Shown piece by piece: positions 33,599 through 42,439 of a stretch of 42,439 nucleotides of DNA. The notes under the pieces were generated by a model. That model saw only the letters and a list, made by a program, of their open reading frames with translations, was not told the origin of the DNA and searched no databases. The first letter of the stretch is position 1. Each line of letters starts with the position of its first letter. Source of the DNA: Acidovorax sp. HMWF029 (GTDB lineage: Bacteria > Pseudomonadota > Gammaproteobacteria > Burkholderiales > Burkholderiaceae_C); contig NZ_QAIH01000214.1 of assembly GCF_003060895.1 (NCBI RefSeq), forward strand, positions 6,222-48,660, given 5' to 3'. The translations under genes were made by a program, and so were the position numbers.

Positions 33599-35206
33599 CT
33601 ACATGCGGAACACACCAAACTTGGTGTCTTCGATCGGTGCGTTGCGCGTGGCAGACAGGCCCAATGCCAGCACACGGCGGGTGTCAGCCGGGTCGATCAC
33701 GCCGTCGTCCCACAGGCGGGCTGTTGCGTAGTAAGGGTGGCCCTGCTCTTCATACTGGCGGCGGATGGGGGCCTTGAAGGCTTCTTCTTCCTCCATGCTC
33801 CACAGGCCGCCCTTGGCCTCAATGCCGTCGCGCTTGACGGTGGCCAGCACGCTGGCGGCCTGCTCGCCGCCCATCACGCTGATGCGCGCGTTGGGCCACA
33901 TCCACAGGAAGCGGGGGCTGTACGCGCGGCCGCACATGCCGTAGTTGCCCGCGCCAAAGCTGCCGCCGATGATGATGGTGAACTTGGGCACGCTGGCCGT
34001 CGCCACGGCCGTGACGAGCTTGGCGCCGTGGCGGGCAATACCTTCGTTTTCGTACTTGCGACCCACCATGAAGCCGGTGATGTTCTGCAAAAACACCAGC
34101 GGGATCTTGCGCTGGCAGCACAGCTCGATGAAGTGCGCGCCTTTTTGCGCGCTCTCGCTGAACAGGATGCCGTTGTTGGCGATGATGCCCACAGGCATGC
34201 CCTCGATGCGCGCAAAACCACACACCAGGGTGCTGCCAAAGCGGGCCTTGAACTCGTCGAACTCGCTGCCGTCCACCACACGCGCAATGATCTCGCGCAC
34301 ATCAAACGGTTTGCGCGTGTCCACCGGGATCACGCCATACAACTCATCCGCTACAAATTTAGGAGCTATCGGGGCTTTATCAGCAGGCGCAGAGGCCTTA
34401 TTTTTATTCAGATTGCGCACTGCGGTGCGCGCCAGCTGCAGTGCGTGCAGGTCGTTCTGCGCCAGGTGGTCGGCCACGCCAGACAGTCGGGTGTGCACGT
34501 CGCCACCGCCCAGGTCTTCGGCGCTCACCACCTCGCCTGTTGCGGCCTTCACCAGCGGCGGGCCGCCCAGAAAGATCGTGCCCTGGTTCTTGACGATGAT
34601 GGATTCGTCGCTCATGGCGGGCACGTAGGCGCCACCTGCCGTGCAGCTACCCATGACCACCGCGATTTGCGCGATGCCCTGGGCACTCATGTTGGCCTGG
34701 TTGAAAAAGATGCGGCCAAAGTGGTCGCGGTCAGGGAACACGTCGTCCTGGTTGGGCAGGTTGGCGCCGCCCGAGTCCACCAGGTAGATGCAGGGCAGGC
34801 GGTTCTGCGCGGCCACCTCTTGGGCGCGCAGGTGCTTCTTCACCGTCATGGGGTAGTAGGTGCCGCCCTTCACCGTGGCGTCGTTGCACACGATCATGCA
34901 GTCCACCCCGCTCACGCGGCCGATGCCCGCGATCAGGCCCGCGCCGGGTGCGTCGTTGTTGTACATGTTGAGCGCGGCCAGCGGGGCCAGCTCCAGGAAG
35001 GGAGTGCCGGGGTCCAGCAGGTTGGCCACGCGCTCGCGCGGCAGCAGCTTGCCGCGGGCGGTGTGTTTGGCGCGGGCCGCTTCGCCGCCGCCCTGGGCAA
35101 TCTTGTCCTGCTGGGCGCGCAGGTCCTCCACCAGCGCGCGCATGGCGGCGGCGTTGGTCTGGAAGTCCGCCGAGCGGGCGTTGAGTTGGGTGTCGAGAAT
35201 GGTCAT
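33599..35206 (-). CDS. liuB: 3-methylcrotonyl-CoA carboxylase, carboxyltransferase subunit
   Basis: 535 residues, the usual length. Transfers CO2 from LiuD biotin to 3-methylcrotonyl-CoA. Crotonase-like carboxyltransferase motifs: [37 protein letters not shown] (oxyanion Gly), [35 protein letters not shown] and [20 protein letters not shown]. The C terminus is [11 protein letters not shown]. Residues 266-286 ([19 protein letters not shown]) are encoded by a palindromic repeat and replace the usual linker before VADELYGVI. It follows the ligase gene by 22 bases. Confidence 0.95.
   Translation of the reverse strand: MTILDTQLNARSADFQTNAAAMRALVEDLRAQQDKIAQGGGEAARAKHTARGKLLPRERVANLLDPGTPFLELAPLAALNMYNNDAPGAGLIAGIGRVSGVDCMIVCNDATVKGGTYYPMTVKKHLRAQEVAAQNRLPCIYLVDSGGANLPNQDDVFPDRDHFGRIFFNQANMSAQGIAQIAVVMGSCTAGGAYVPAMSDESIIVKNQGTIFLGGPPLVKAATGEVVSAEDLGGGDVHTRLSGVADHLAQNDLHALQLARTAVRNLNKNKASAPADKAPIAPKFVADELYGVIPVDTRKPFDVREIIARVVDGSEFDEFKARFGSTLVCGFARIEGMPVGIIANNGILFSESAQKGAHFIELCCQRKIPLVFLQNITGFMVGRKYENEGIARHGAKLVTAVATASVPKFTIIIGGSFGAGNYGMCGRAYSPRFLWMWPNARISVMGGEQAASVLATVKRDGIEAKGGLWSMEEEEAFKAPIRRQYEEQGHPYYATARLWDDGVIDPADTRRVLALGLSATRNAPIEDTKFGVFRM
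34350..34411 (+). repeat. Palindromic dispersed element inside liuB, in frame
   Basis: Plus-strand sequence GCTACAAATTTAGGAGCTAT, then CGGGGCTTTATCAGCAGGCG, then CAGAGGCCTTATTTTTATTC. It shows the same layout as the copies at 11708 and 42091 (A/T-rich GCTA start, GCTTTAT-CAGGCG middle, AGGCC and T-rich end). AT content stands out from the flanking coding sequence. Confidence 0.75.
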
Positions 35207-35228
35207 GCTGTAGTGCTTCTTGGGTGTT

Positions 35229-36962
<1,734 letters not shown>

Positions 36963-37059
36963 GGGGTTTGTCTCCTCTGTGATCCCGCCCTGCGCCATGG
37001 GTGGTCTGCGGGCGGCGATCCGCAAGCATAGAAGCCTACGCCCTCTGAGGGTGGACACA
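36963..37059. promoter_or_regulatory. Divergent control region between the liu run and the AraC-type gene
   Basis: 97 bases between divergent genes. Contains the palindrome CCCTCTGAGGG at 37041-37051; just beyond, inside the regulator's first codons, lies GTGCCA-TGGC-TGGCAC at 37073-37088, a perfect inverted repeat. Either could be an operator. The promoter hexamers are not convincing. Confidence 0.4.
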
Positions 37060-38196
37060 ATGGTTGCAAATCGTGCCATGGCTGGCACACTCTGTGGCGT
37101 GAAACCGCCTGCCCACCCTCACCACCGCCAGCCTGCGCCTTCTTCAGCCCCCGCCGCCACGCCCATCGCCTTTGTGCGCGCCATTGTCCTCGCCTACGAA
37201 CGGCGTGGCCTGGACCCCGAACGCGCGCTGGCCCAGGCACAGATTGCGCCGCAACTGCTGCAGGACGACAGCGCCCGCATCACCGCCTGGCAGATGGAGC
37301 AGATCTCCGACGCCGCCATGCAGGAGCTGGACGACGAAGCCCTGGGCTGGTTCAGCCGCCGCCTGCCCTGGGGCAGCTACGGCATGCTGGCGCGTGCCAG
37401 CATCAGCTCGCCCACGCTGCAGGTCGCCCTGGCCCGCTGGTGCCGCCACCATGGTCTGCTGGCGGACGACATCGTGCTGCACCTCACCACCAGCGGCGAC
37501 ACCGCCACCCTGGCCATCACCGAGGCCTGCGACCTGGGCGCGCTGCGCGAGTTCTGCCTGGTATCCGTGCTGCGCAATGCCCATGGCCTGGCCTGCTGGA
37601 TGGTGGACTCGCGCATCCCCCTCATCGCTGCCGAATTTGCGTTTGACCCGCCACCCCATGCCGATGCGTATGCCGTGCTGTTCCGTGGCCCAGTCACCTT
37701 CAGCACCCCGCGCACCGCCATCCACTTTGATGCCCGCTACCTGCACCTGCCCCTGCGCCGCGACGAACAGGCCCTGCGCCAGATGCTGCAGCACGCCCTG
37801 CCCCTGACGGTGCTGCACTACCGCCGCGACCGCCTGCTGGTGCAGCGCGTGCGCCAGCTGCTGGCCGCGCCCCTGCCCGGGCAACCGGCCCATGCCCTGC
37901 CCCAGCACAGCGCCGAATCACTGGCCGCGCTACTGCACGTGTCGCCCCGCACGCTGCACCGGCAGTTGAAGGAAGAAGGCGCCACGCTGCAGGGCCTGAA
38001 GGATGACGTGCGCCGCACGCGTGCAGTGGAGCTGCTGCACCGCACGCAGCGGCCGATCAAGCAGGTGGCAGAGGCTGCGGGGTTTGAGAACGAGAAGAGT
38101 TTTATCCGGGCGTTTCGGGGGTGGACGGGACAGTCGCCTGCGGAGTTTCGGCGGGAAGGGAAGGTGCCAACACCGACGCTACCTCTGAATGATTAA
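37060..38196 (+). CDS. AraC family regulator with PF12625-type N-terminal domain
   Basis: 378 residues. The N-terminal half ([20 protein letters not shown] ... [17 protein letters not shown]) matches the arabinose-binding-type domain of OruR/ArgR-like AraC regulators. The C terminus is a double helix-turn-helix: [20 protein letters not shown] and [20 protein letters not shown] followed by GQSPAEFR. Start is ATG at 37060; ATG 37078 and GTG 37099 are alternatives. Its position, divergent from the ligase-liu run, makes it the likely regulator of that run; in pseudomonads LiuR is a MerR protein, so this would be a different control scheme. Confidence 0.88.
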   Translation: MVANRAMAGTLCGVKPPAHPHHRQPAPSSAPAATPIAFVRAIVLAYERRGLDPERALAQAQIAPQLLQDDSARITAWQMEQISDAAMQELDDEALGWFSRRLPWGSYGMLARASISSPTLQVALARWCRHHGLLADDIVLHLTTSGDTATLAITEACDLGALREFCLVSVLRNAHGLACWMVDSRIPLIAAEFAFDPPPHADAYAVLFRGPVTFSTPRTAIHFDARYLHLPLRRDEQALRQMLQHALPLTVLHYRRDRLLVQRVRQLLAAPLPGQPAHALPQHSAESLAALLHVSPRTLHRQLKEEGATLQGLKDDVRRTRAVELLHRTQRPIKQVAEAAGFENEKSFIRAFRGWTGQSPAEFRREGKVPTPTLPLND

Positions 38197-38246
38197 CAGC
38201 TCGGGTAAGCTCAATCGCCGTGAAATGTAACTAGAGAGAATATTCG

Positions 38247-39047
38247 ATGCCAAGTTTCTTGCGCGATGTATTGGTGCGTAACGTGGTCATTAGCGACGAC
38301 GCGATTACCGAGTTGCACTCCACCTTTCTGGAGCGAGTTGCTGCACACAACCACGCCGTGCAGGATGAGGAGCACAAACTCACGCCAGTTTACGTAGTCC
38401 GCTTTGATGGTAGAGGCTACCGAACCTTCTCTCCGGAAGAAGCTTGGCGTTTCTACAAAGGTGCTGGCTCTGTTGAGCGAGTAGTTCTAGGCGCCATATC
38501 TCCAATTGGTATACGAACCAACCAGACTCTTGGCGGGCAGATAGACATCGTGCTCGACGCGAGCCCCAATGCCACCTCCCACATCATGATTGGAGGCGAA
38601 TCGAAAGATTGGGTTGAGTCAACATTCTCGGCATTTGAGATGGCGTTGAATCGGCGCAAAAATCTAACGACAGCTGTTGTACGCACTCAATGGACTGCTC
38701 TAGCGTTGCAACTTCTTGGTGTCTTGGTAGGCGTGCTTTTGGCTTTATGGCTTGCAACGCTCACAGCGCCAGCCATCGGGGGATTGGAGTATCCGCGCGC
38801 CGTAGCTTTCGCATTCTGGCTTCTGATCTACAGCAACCTTTGGACGTACCTACAACAGCGCGCGATAGCGGGAATCGGAGCATTGTTTCCAAACGTCCGC
38901 TTCAATAGAAGCGGGGACCACTGGACTCAAGCACTGCTTCGTAAAGGGATTGAAGCTGCAGGGATCGCGATTTCTCTCTGGGCGCTCGGCTGGCTTACCA
39001 AGTGGGCCTCAACAGTCATTTCGCCGTTCCTTACCGGCACCGCTTAG
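38247..39047 (+). CDS. Hypothetical membrane protein, AT-richer than neighbours
   Basis: 266 residues. A soluble N-terminal part of about 140 residues contains VYVVRFDGRGYRTFSPEEAW and a beta-rich IDIVLDASPNATSHIMIGG segment. It is followed by three hydrophobic segments near 149-173, 183-203 and 234-253. No family recognised. Codon use and base composition are clearly less GC-biased than the flanking regulator and GST, which suggests recent acquisition. A GAGAGAA sequence precedes the ATG. Neighbours give no functional hint. Confidence 0.75.
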   Translation: MPSFLRDVLVRNVVISDDAITELHSTFLERVAAHNHAVQDEEHKLTPVYVVRFDGRGYRTFSPEEAWRFYKGAGSVERVVLGAISPIGIRTNQTLGGQIDIVLDASPNATSHIMIGGESKDWVESTFSAFEMALNRRKNLTTAVVRTQWTALALQLLGVLVGVLLALWLATLTAPAIGGLEYPRAVAFAFWLLIYSNLWTYLQQRAIAGIGALFPNVRFNRSGDHWTQALLRKGIEAAGIAISLWALGWLTKWASTVISPFLTGTA

Positions 39048-39154
39048 CGCACCCGCAAGGCTAGAAGCAACCGCATACCAACGGTATAGCCCGCACAACA
39101 GACTATTGGCCGAGACATGTCTGATCTGAGAGCGAGAACACGCTAAATACCCCC

Positions 39155-39829
39155 ATGCTCCACCTCCACCACTGCATCAGCGCCCGCTCCTTCCGCCCCC
39201 TGTGGATGCTCGAAGAGCTGCAACTCCCCTATCAGCTCCACATGCTGCCCTTCCCGCCGCGCGCCAAGGCCCGGTGGTTTCTGGACGAAAACCCGCTGGG
39301 CACGGTGCCGCTGCTGGTGCAGGGCGAGGTGCGCATGACCGAATCGGCTGCCATGTGCCAGTACCTGGCCGCCACGCACTCCGACGCAGGGCTGGATGTG
39401 GCGCCCACGCACCCGGCGTATGGCGCCTACCTGAACTGGCTGCACATGAGCGATGCGACGCTGACCTTTCCGCAGACGCTGGTGCTGCGCTATGGGCGCT
39501 TTGAACCCGCTGAACGGCAGCAGCCGCAGGTGGTGGAAGACTACAGCCGCTGGTTCCTGGCACGGCTGCGCGCGGTAGAAACGGCATTGATCCACAGCCG
39601 CAGCGACTACCTGTGCGCGGGCCGGTTCACGGCGGCGGATGTGGCGGTGGGGTATGCGCTGCTGCTGGCGCAGCACCTGGGGCTGGATGCGCAGTTTGGG
39701 CCTGCCACGCAGGGCTATTGGCAGCGGCTGCAACAGCGGCCGGGATACCAGCGGGCGATGACGGTGCAGGTGCGGGCAGCAGAGGAACAGGGCGTGCCCA
39801 CGACCCCGGCGCCGGAAACACGGCCTTGA
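39155..39829 (+). CDS. Glutathione S-transferase family protein
   Basis: 224 residues. N-terminal thioredoxin-like domain: SARSFRPLWMLEELQLPYQL with the Ser/Arg site near 8-12, the cis-Pro in NPLGTVPLL and glutathione-binding ESAAMCQYLA near 65. The C-terminal all-helical domain includes AGRFTAADVAVGYAL, the N-capping box common to GSTs. Substrate is unknown. The last about 20 residues are Thr/Pro-rich. Convergent with the patatin-like gene. Confidence 0.9.
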   Translation: MLHLHHCISARSFRPLWMLEELQLPYQLHMLPFPPRAKARWFLDENPLGTVPLLVQGEVRMTESAAMCQYLAATHSDAGLDVAPTHPAYGAYLNWLHMSDATLTFPQTLVLRYGRFEPAERQQPQVVEDYSRWFLARLRAVETALIHSRSDYLCAGRFTAADVAVGYALLLAQHLGLDAQFGPATQGYWQRLQQRPGYQRAMTVQVRAAEEQGVPTTPAPETRP

Positions 39830-39924
39830 TGGCCTTGAGCGTCACAGGGCGGCCCTGAGCGTATGGGGCTTGGGTGTCCGCTCCGCGTCCATTTTCTGCC
39901 CCCACCACGCTGCGTGGCGCGACT

Positions 39925-41379
39925 TTATTCCTTGGCCTGCAGCCCCGCTGGCGGTGCATGCGGGGCCTGCTGTGCAGGGCCGCGCAGCGATTGCACCAGC
40001 GCCCGGAACTCAGGCGAATGGCGCAGCACGCTGCCACCGGCATCGATGAGGTCGGTGACTTCTTCCGACGTGATCGACAACGCCGTAGGCACCTGCAGCA
40101 GGCGACGGCGGGCGACATCGTCGGGTGCATCGCGCAGGTTGACAGGGATGACGTGGATCTCGGCATCGGGCGCAAACACATCGGCGCTGCCCAGCGAGCC
40201 TGCAGCGAGCGATTGCTGCCACTGCCGCGTGATGTCACGCAGAAACTCCTGCGTTTCGCGCGTGGCGCGTGCGCCGGAGCCAAACAGCAGGGCATCCACT
40301 ACCTGCGCCATGTTGGGCACCTTGTCGCTCTGGTTGATGTCCACCGAGGGGTCGCGCTCGGCATTCACCGTGATGAGCACCAACTTGCGGATGGTGCGGG
40401 GCGGGATACCCACCTCGCTGAAGGTTCGGCGCAGGCCGCCACCCGCCAGGGCGCGGTCGAGCAGGCGCTGCACGCCCAGGTTGTCGGCCAGGCCGCCGTC
40501 CACGAGATGGATGTAGGGCTTACGCTGCGCGTCGGTGTAGCTCAGCTCGTGCGCGCGGTATAGCCGGGCGCGGTAGTCGCCGGTGGCAGCGCGGGTGCTG
40601 GCGTCCGAGGTGATGCGGCGCTCGGGGCACTGGTGGGCATAGTTCTTGAGCGTCATGGGGCTGAGCAGCAACGGCACGGCCGATGACGATGCCACGGCAA
40701 ACGAAAGCGGCACCTTGCGCAGGTCGGAGCAGATCAGCGAGAACTGCTCCCACGTGAATTCGAAGCCCGTGCCCAGCGACATGTCGGTGGCTGTGATGAA
40801 CAGTTGCGGGTGGCGGGGGCGGCGCTCCACGTCGCCAAAGGTAAGGCCGCCATACAGCTCGTCAAGCCGCCGCTCGAGCAGGTGGGTGCGCCCCAGCCAG
40901 GGCGAGGTGAGGTCAATGAGGCTGCCGGGCCGCAGCGCCTGGGTGATGAGGCTGTTCTGAAAGTTCTGGCGAAGGAAATCGCGCTCGAAGCGCGGCAGGC
41001 CCTCAATGCCATGCGCCGCAAAATAGGCCGCCACAATGCTGCCGCCCGACACGCCGCTGACGAGGTCGGTAGCGTCAAGCAGTGTGGTTGGGGAGCCGTT
41101 CCAGACAAACCGCGTTTCCTGCATCTCGGTCAGCACACCAAACCCAAAGGCCGCCGCCCGCGCGCCCCCACCAGACAGGGTTACGGCCACGAGGATGGAG
41201 GGGTCGCGCTCGGACTTGCGCACCGGGATGCTCTGGTCCTCGGGCGCAAGGGGTTCGTTGATCCAGGGCTTGACGGAAGAGCAACCGGCCAGGACCAGCG
41301 CGGCCACGCCGAGCGCCATCCCGCGCGACCAACGCGCCCAATGCGCCCAACACGTGCTGTTGCGGTTCATCACATGCAT
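39925..41379 (-). CDS. Patatin-like phospholipase, lipoprotein
   Basis: 484 residues. Signal with lipobox: ALGVAALVLAGCSS, lipid-anchored Cys at 33. Patatin motifs: oxyanion SGGGARAAAFG at 69-79, nucleophile elbow GVSGGS with Ser111, and catalytic Asp294 in VDGGLADN. A Ser/Asp dyad acyl hydrolase anchored in the envelope is predicted. ATG at 41379 has AAAGGAA upstream; ATG at 41370 is an alternative. The C terminus is Ala/Pro-rich. Confidence 0.91.
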   Translation of the reverse strand: MHVMNRNSTCWAHWARWSRGMALGVAALVLAGCSSVKPWINEPLAPEDQSIPVRKSERDPSILVAVTLSGGGARAAAFGFGVLTEMQETRFVWNGSPTTLLDATDLVSGVSGGSIVAAYFAAHGIEGLPRFERDFLRQNFQNSLITQALRPGSLIDLTSPWLGRTHLLERRLDELYGGLTFGDVERRPRHPQLFITATDMSLGTGFEFTWEQFSLICSDLRKVPLSFAVASSSAVPLLLSPMTLKNYAHQCPERRITSDASTRAATGDYRARLYRAHELSYTDAQRKPYIHLVDGGLADNLGVQRLLDRALAGGGLRRTFSEVGIPPRTIRKLVLITVNAERDPSVDINQSDKVPNMAQVVDALLFGSGARATRETQEFLRDITRQWQQSLAAGSLGSADVFAPDAEIHVIPVNLRDAPDDVARRRLLQVPTALSITSEEVTDLIDAGGSVLRHSPEFRALVQSLRGPAQQAPHAPPAGLQAKE

Positions 41380-41448
41380 GTCGTTCCTTTTTTCCTTTTG
41401 TCCCTTGTATGGCGGTCGCTCTGGGCAGTCAGAGAATCGGTCCACCCG

Positions 41449-42102
41449 TCAGCAGCCCAGCAGGCCAGGCAGGTCTGCCATGCTGCTGAAGACGCATTGG
41501 GCCCCTGCGGCACGCAGCGCTGCACCGTCGCCCAGCGGGGCGTAGCCCAGCACCGTGGCTCCAGCCGCCACGCCTGCGGTGACCCCGATGGCGGAGTCTT
41601 CCACCACGGCGCAGCGCGTGGGGTGGACCTGCAGCGCGGCCGCTGCAGCCAGGTAGACATCGGGAGCGGGCTTGGTCTTGGGCATCTCGTGCCCGCTGAA
41701 GATGCGGCCTTCAAAGTACGGCATCAGCCCCACCTTGGCGAGCTGCATTTCGACCTTGAAGCGGTCGGCCCCCGACGCGCAGGCAATGCGCCCGCCGTGG
41801 TGGGCGTGCACGCGTTCAATGGCGGGGTGGATGTGGTCAATGGCCAGCAGGCGTTCGTTCAGGGCGATGTTGCGCCGTTCGTAAAAGTGGGCCATCCACT
41901 CGTCCGTGAGCGGGCGGCCGGTTTCGGCCTCGATGCGGGCGGTGGCGCTGCGCACGGTGCGGCCGATGAAGTAGTCCATGCACTCCTGGTGCGAGATGGC
42001 CCAGCCCGCCTCGTTGAGCATGTCGCGCAGCACGCCATTGGTGATGGGCTCGCTGTCCACCAGCACACCGTCGCAGTCAAACAGGATCGCTTCAAATTTC
42101 AT
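41449..42102 (-). CDS. HAD-IA phosphatase/beta-phosphoglucomutase-like
   Basis: 217 residues. Motif I ILFDCDGVLVDSEPI (nucleophile Asp9, acid Asp11), a helical cap, motif II CASGADRFK, Lys in PKTKPAPDVY, and motif IV VVEDSAIGVTAGVAAGA. This is the pattern of YieH, GPH and beta-PGM-like phosphatases acting on sugar phosphates or phosphoglycolate-type substrates. Its first codons overlap the end of the palindromic repeat that separates it from ychJ. Confidence 0.9.
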   Translation of the reverse strand: MKFEAILFDCDGVLVDSEPITNGVLRDMLNEAGWAISHQECMDYFIGRTVRSATARIEAETGRPLTDEWMAHFYERRNIALNERLLAIDHIHPAIERVHAHHGGRIACASGADRFKVEMQLAKVGLMPYFEGRIFSGHEMPKTKPAPDVYLAAAAALQVHPTRCAVVEDSAIGVTAGVAAGATVLGYAPLGDGAALRAAGAQCVFSSMADLPGLLGC

Positions 42103-42153
42103 AGCAAAAAAGGCATGATGGTCGCGCGCAGACGGCCATTTTTATTCATATTT
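42091..42153 (+). repeat. Palindromic dispersed element between ychJ and the HAD gene
   Basis: Plus strand: TTCAAATTTCATAGCAAAAA, AGGCATGATGGTCGCGCG, then CAGACGGCCATTTTTATTC. Shares GCGCGCAGACGGCCATTTT (42124-42142) exactly with 25108-25126. It fills the gap from the ychJ stop to the HAD start. Confidence 0.75.
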
Positions 42154-42439
42154 TCAGGCATGGATGTCGCCATCCACATAAAACCAGCGCCCGCCTTCGC
42201 GCACGAAGCGGCTGGTTTCGTGCAGGCGCACGGCGCGGCCGCCCACGCGGTAGCGGGCGACAAACTCCACCTCGGCCCGGTCGTCACCTGTGAGGCGGTG
42301 GCGGCGCACTTCCAGCCCCAGCCACTTGGTGCCGGGCTCGAAATCCAGTGCTGCCGGGCGGCTGCTGGGGTGCCAGGTGGCCTGCAGGTAGTCGCCACGT
42401 TCGCGGACGAAGGCGGTGTAGCGTGAGCGCATGAGGCTC
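42154..42439 (-). CDS. ychJ: YchJ family protein, 3' part (runs off the window)
   Basis: The last about 95 residues are present. [20 protein letters not shown] and TWHPSSRP match YchJ/UPF0225, followed by the NTF2-like core ([20 protein letters not shown]) and [10 protein letters not shown]. The Met inside LMRSRY is internal in known YchJ proteins; the N-terminal Cys-rich (CxCxS) part lies beyond 42439. Function unknown, possibly metal-binding. Confidence 0.82.
   Translation of the reverse strand, partial: SLMRSRYTAFVRERGDYLQATWHPSSRPAALDFEPGTKWLGLEVRRHRLTGDDRAEVEFVARYRVGGRAVRLHETSRFVREGGRWFYVDGDIHA

Noticed and set aside
39830-39924. Intrinsic terminator between the GST and patatin genes
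   Set aside because: CCACG-CTG-CGTGG at 39905-39917 is short and has no proper T-run.

Overview
The window reads as chromosomal DNA of a high-GC betaproteobacterium, most likely a Comamonadaceae member close to Acidovorax. The reasons are the gene complement (a leucine/isovalerate liu cluster, an orphan TctC/Bug binding protein, a double-length UvrA, paired amide/branched-chain type binding proteins), the strong GC bias at third codon positions, and several families of short palindromic dispersed repeats that look typical of this family. The assignment is inferred from the sequence; no database was searched. No rRNA, tRNA, CRISPR array, IS element or phage gene was seen.

Layout. 84-1712 is prfC (release factor 3). 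Directly behind it, 1716-6911 is a compact, lower-GC five-gene membrane glycosylation cassette: an O-acyltransferase, two paralogous GT-C-like polytopic proteins, a small ArnE/SMR-like flippase subunit and a GtrB/DPM1-like GT2 with two C-terminal membrane segments. A HAD-IIB phosphatase follows (6944-7813), then about 600 bases without a convincing gene. From 8424 to 18990 everything is on the minus strand: an NYN-LOTUS RNA-binding protein, a TctC-type binding protein, an Lrp/AsnC regulator, a Cys-cluster protein, a lipoprotein and a 2009-residue tandem UvrA. 18991-19497 is intergenic with inverted repeats. 19498-21853 (plus) holds two tandem paralogous periplasmic binding proteins. 22059-24066 (minus) holds a small membrane protein and an MHS-type MFS transporter separated by hairpins.

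24239-36962 (minus) is one long, mostly coupled gene run, read from right to left: AMP-dependent acyl-CoA ligase, liuB, two secreted alpha/beta hydrolases, a DinB-fold protein, liuC, a repeat, a DUF4126 membrane protein, liuD, a GhrA-like dehydrogenase, liuE, YbaK, a DUF1289 protein and a 2-hydroxychromene-2-carboxylate isomerase-like protein. Together liuB/liuD (methylcrotonyl-CoA carboxylase), liuC (methylglutaconyl-CoA hydratase) and liuE (HMG-CoA lyase) convert 3-methylcrotonyl-CoA to acetyl-CoA and acetoacetate. The dehydrogenase liuA is not in the window. A divergent AraC-type regulator (37060-38196) is the likely controller. The right end holds an AT-richer orphan membrane protein, a GST, a patatin-like lipoprotein, a HAD phosphatase and the 3' part of a YchJ gene that runs off the window.

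The most unusual signals are (1) the Gtr-like glycan cassette with a duplicated, poorly characterised GT-C-like protein, and (2) short palindromic repeats that have become protein-coding: two different families inside uvrA, one copy inside liuB, and one copy that supplies the start codon and first about 24 residues of the DUF1289 gene.
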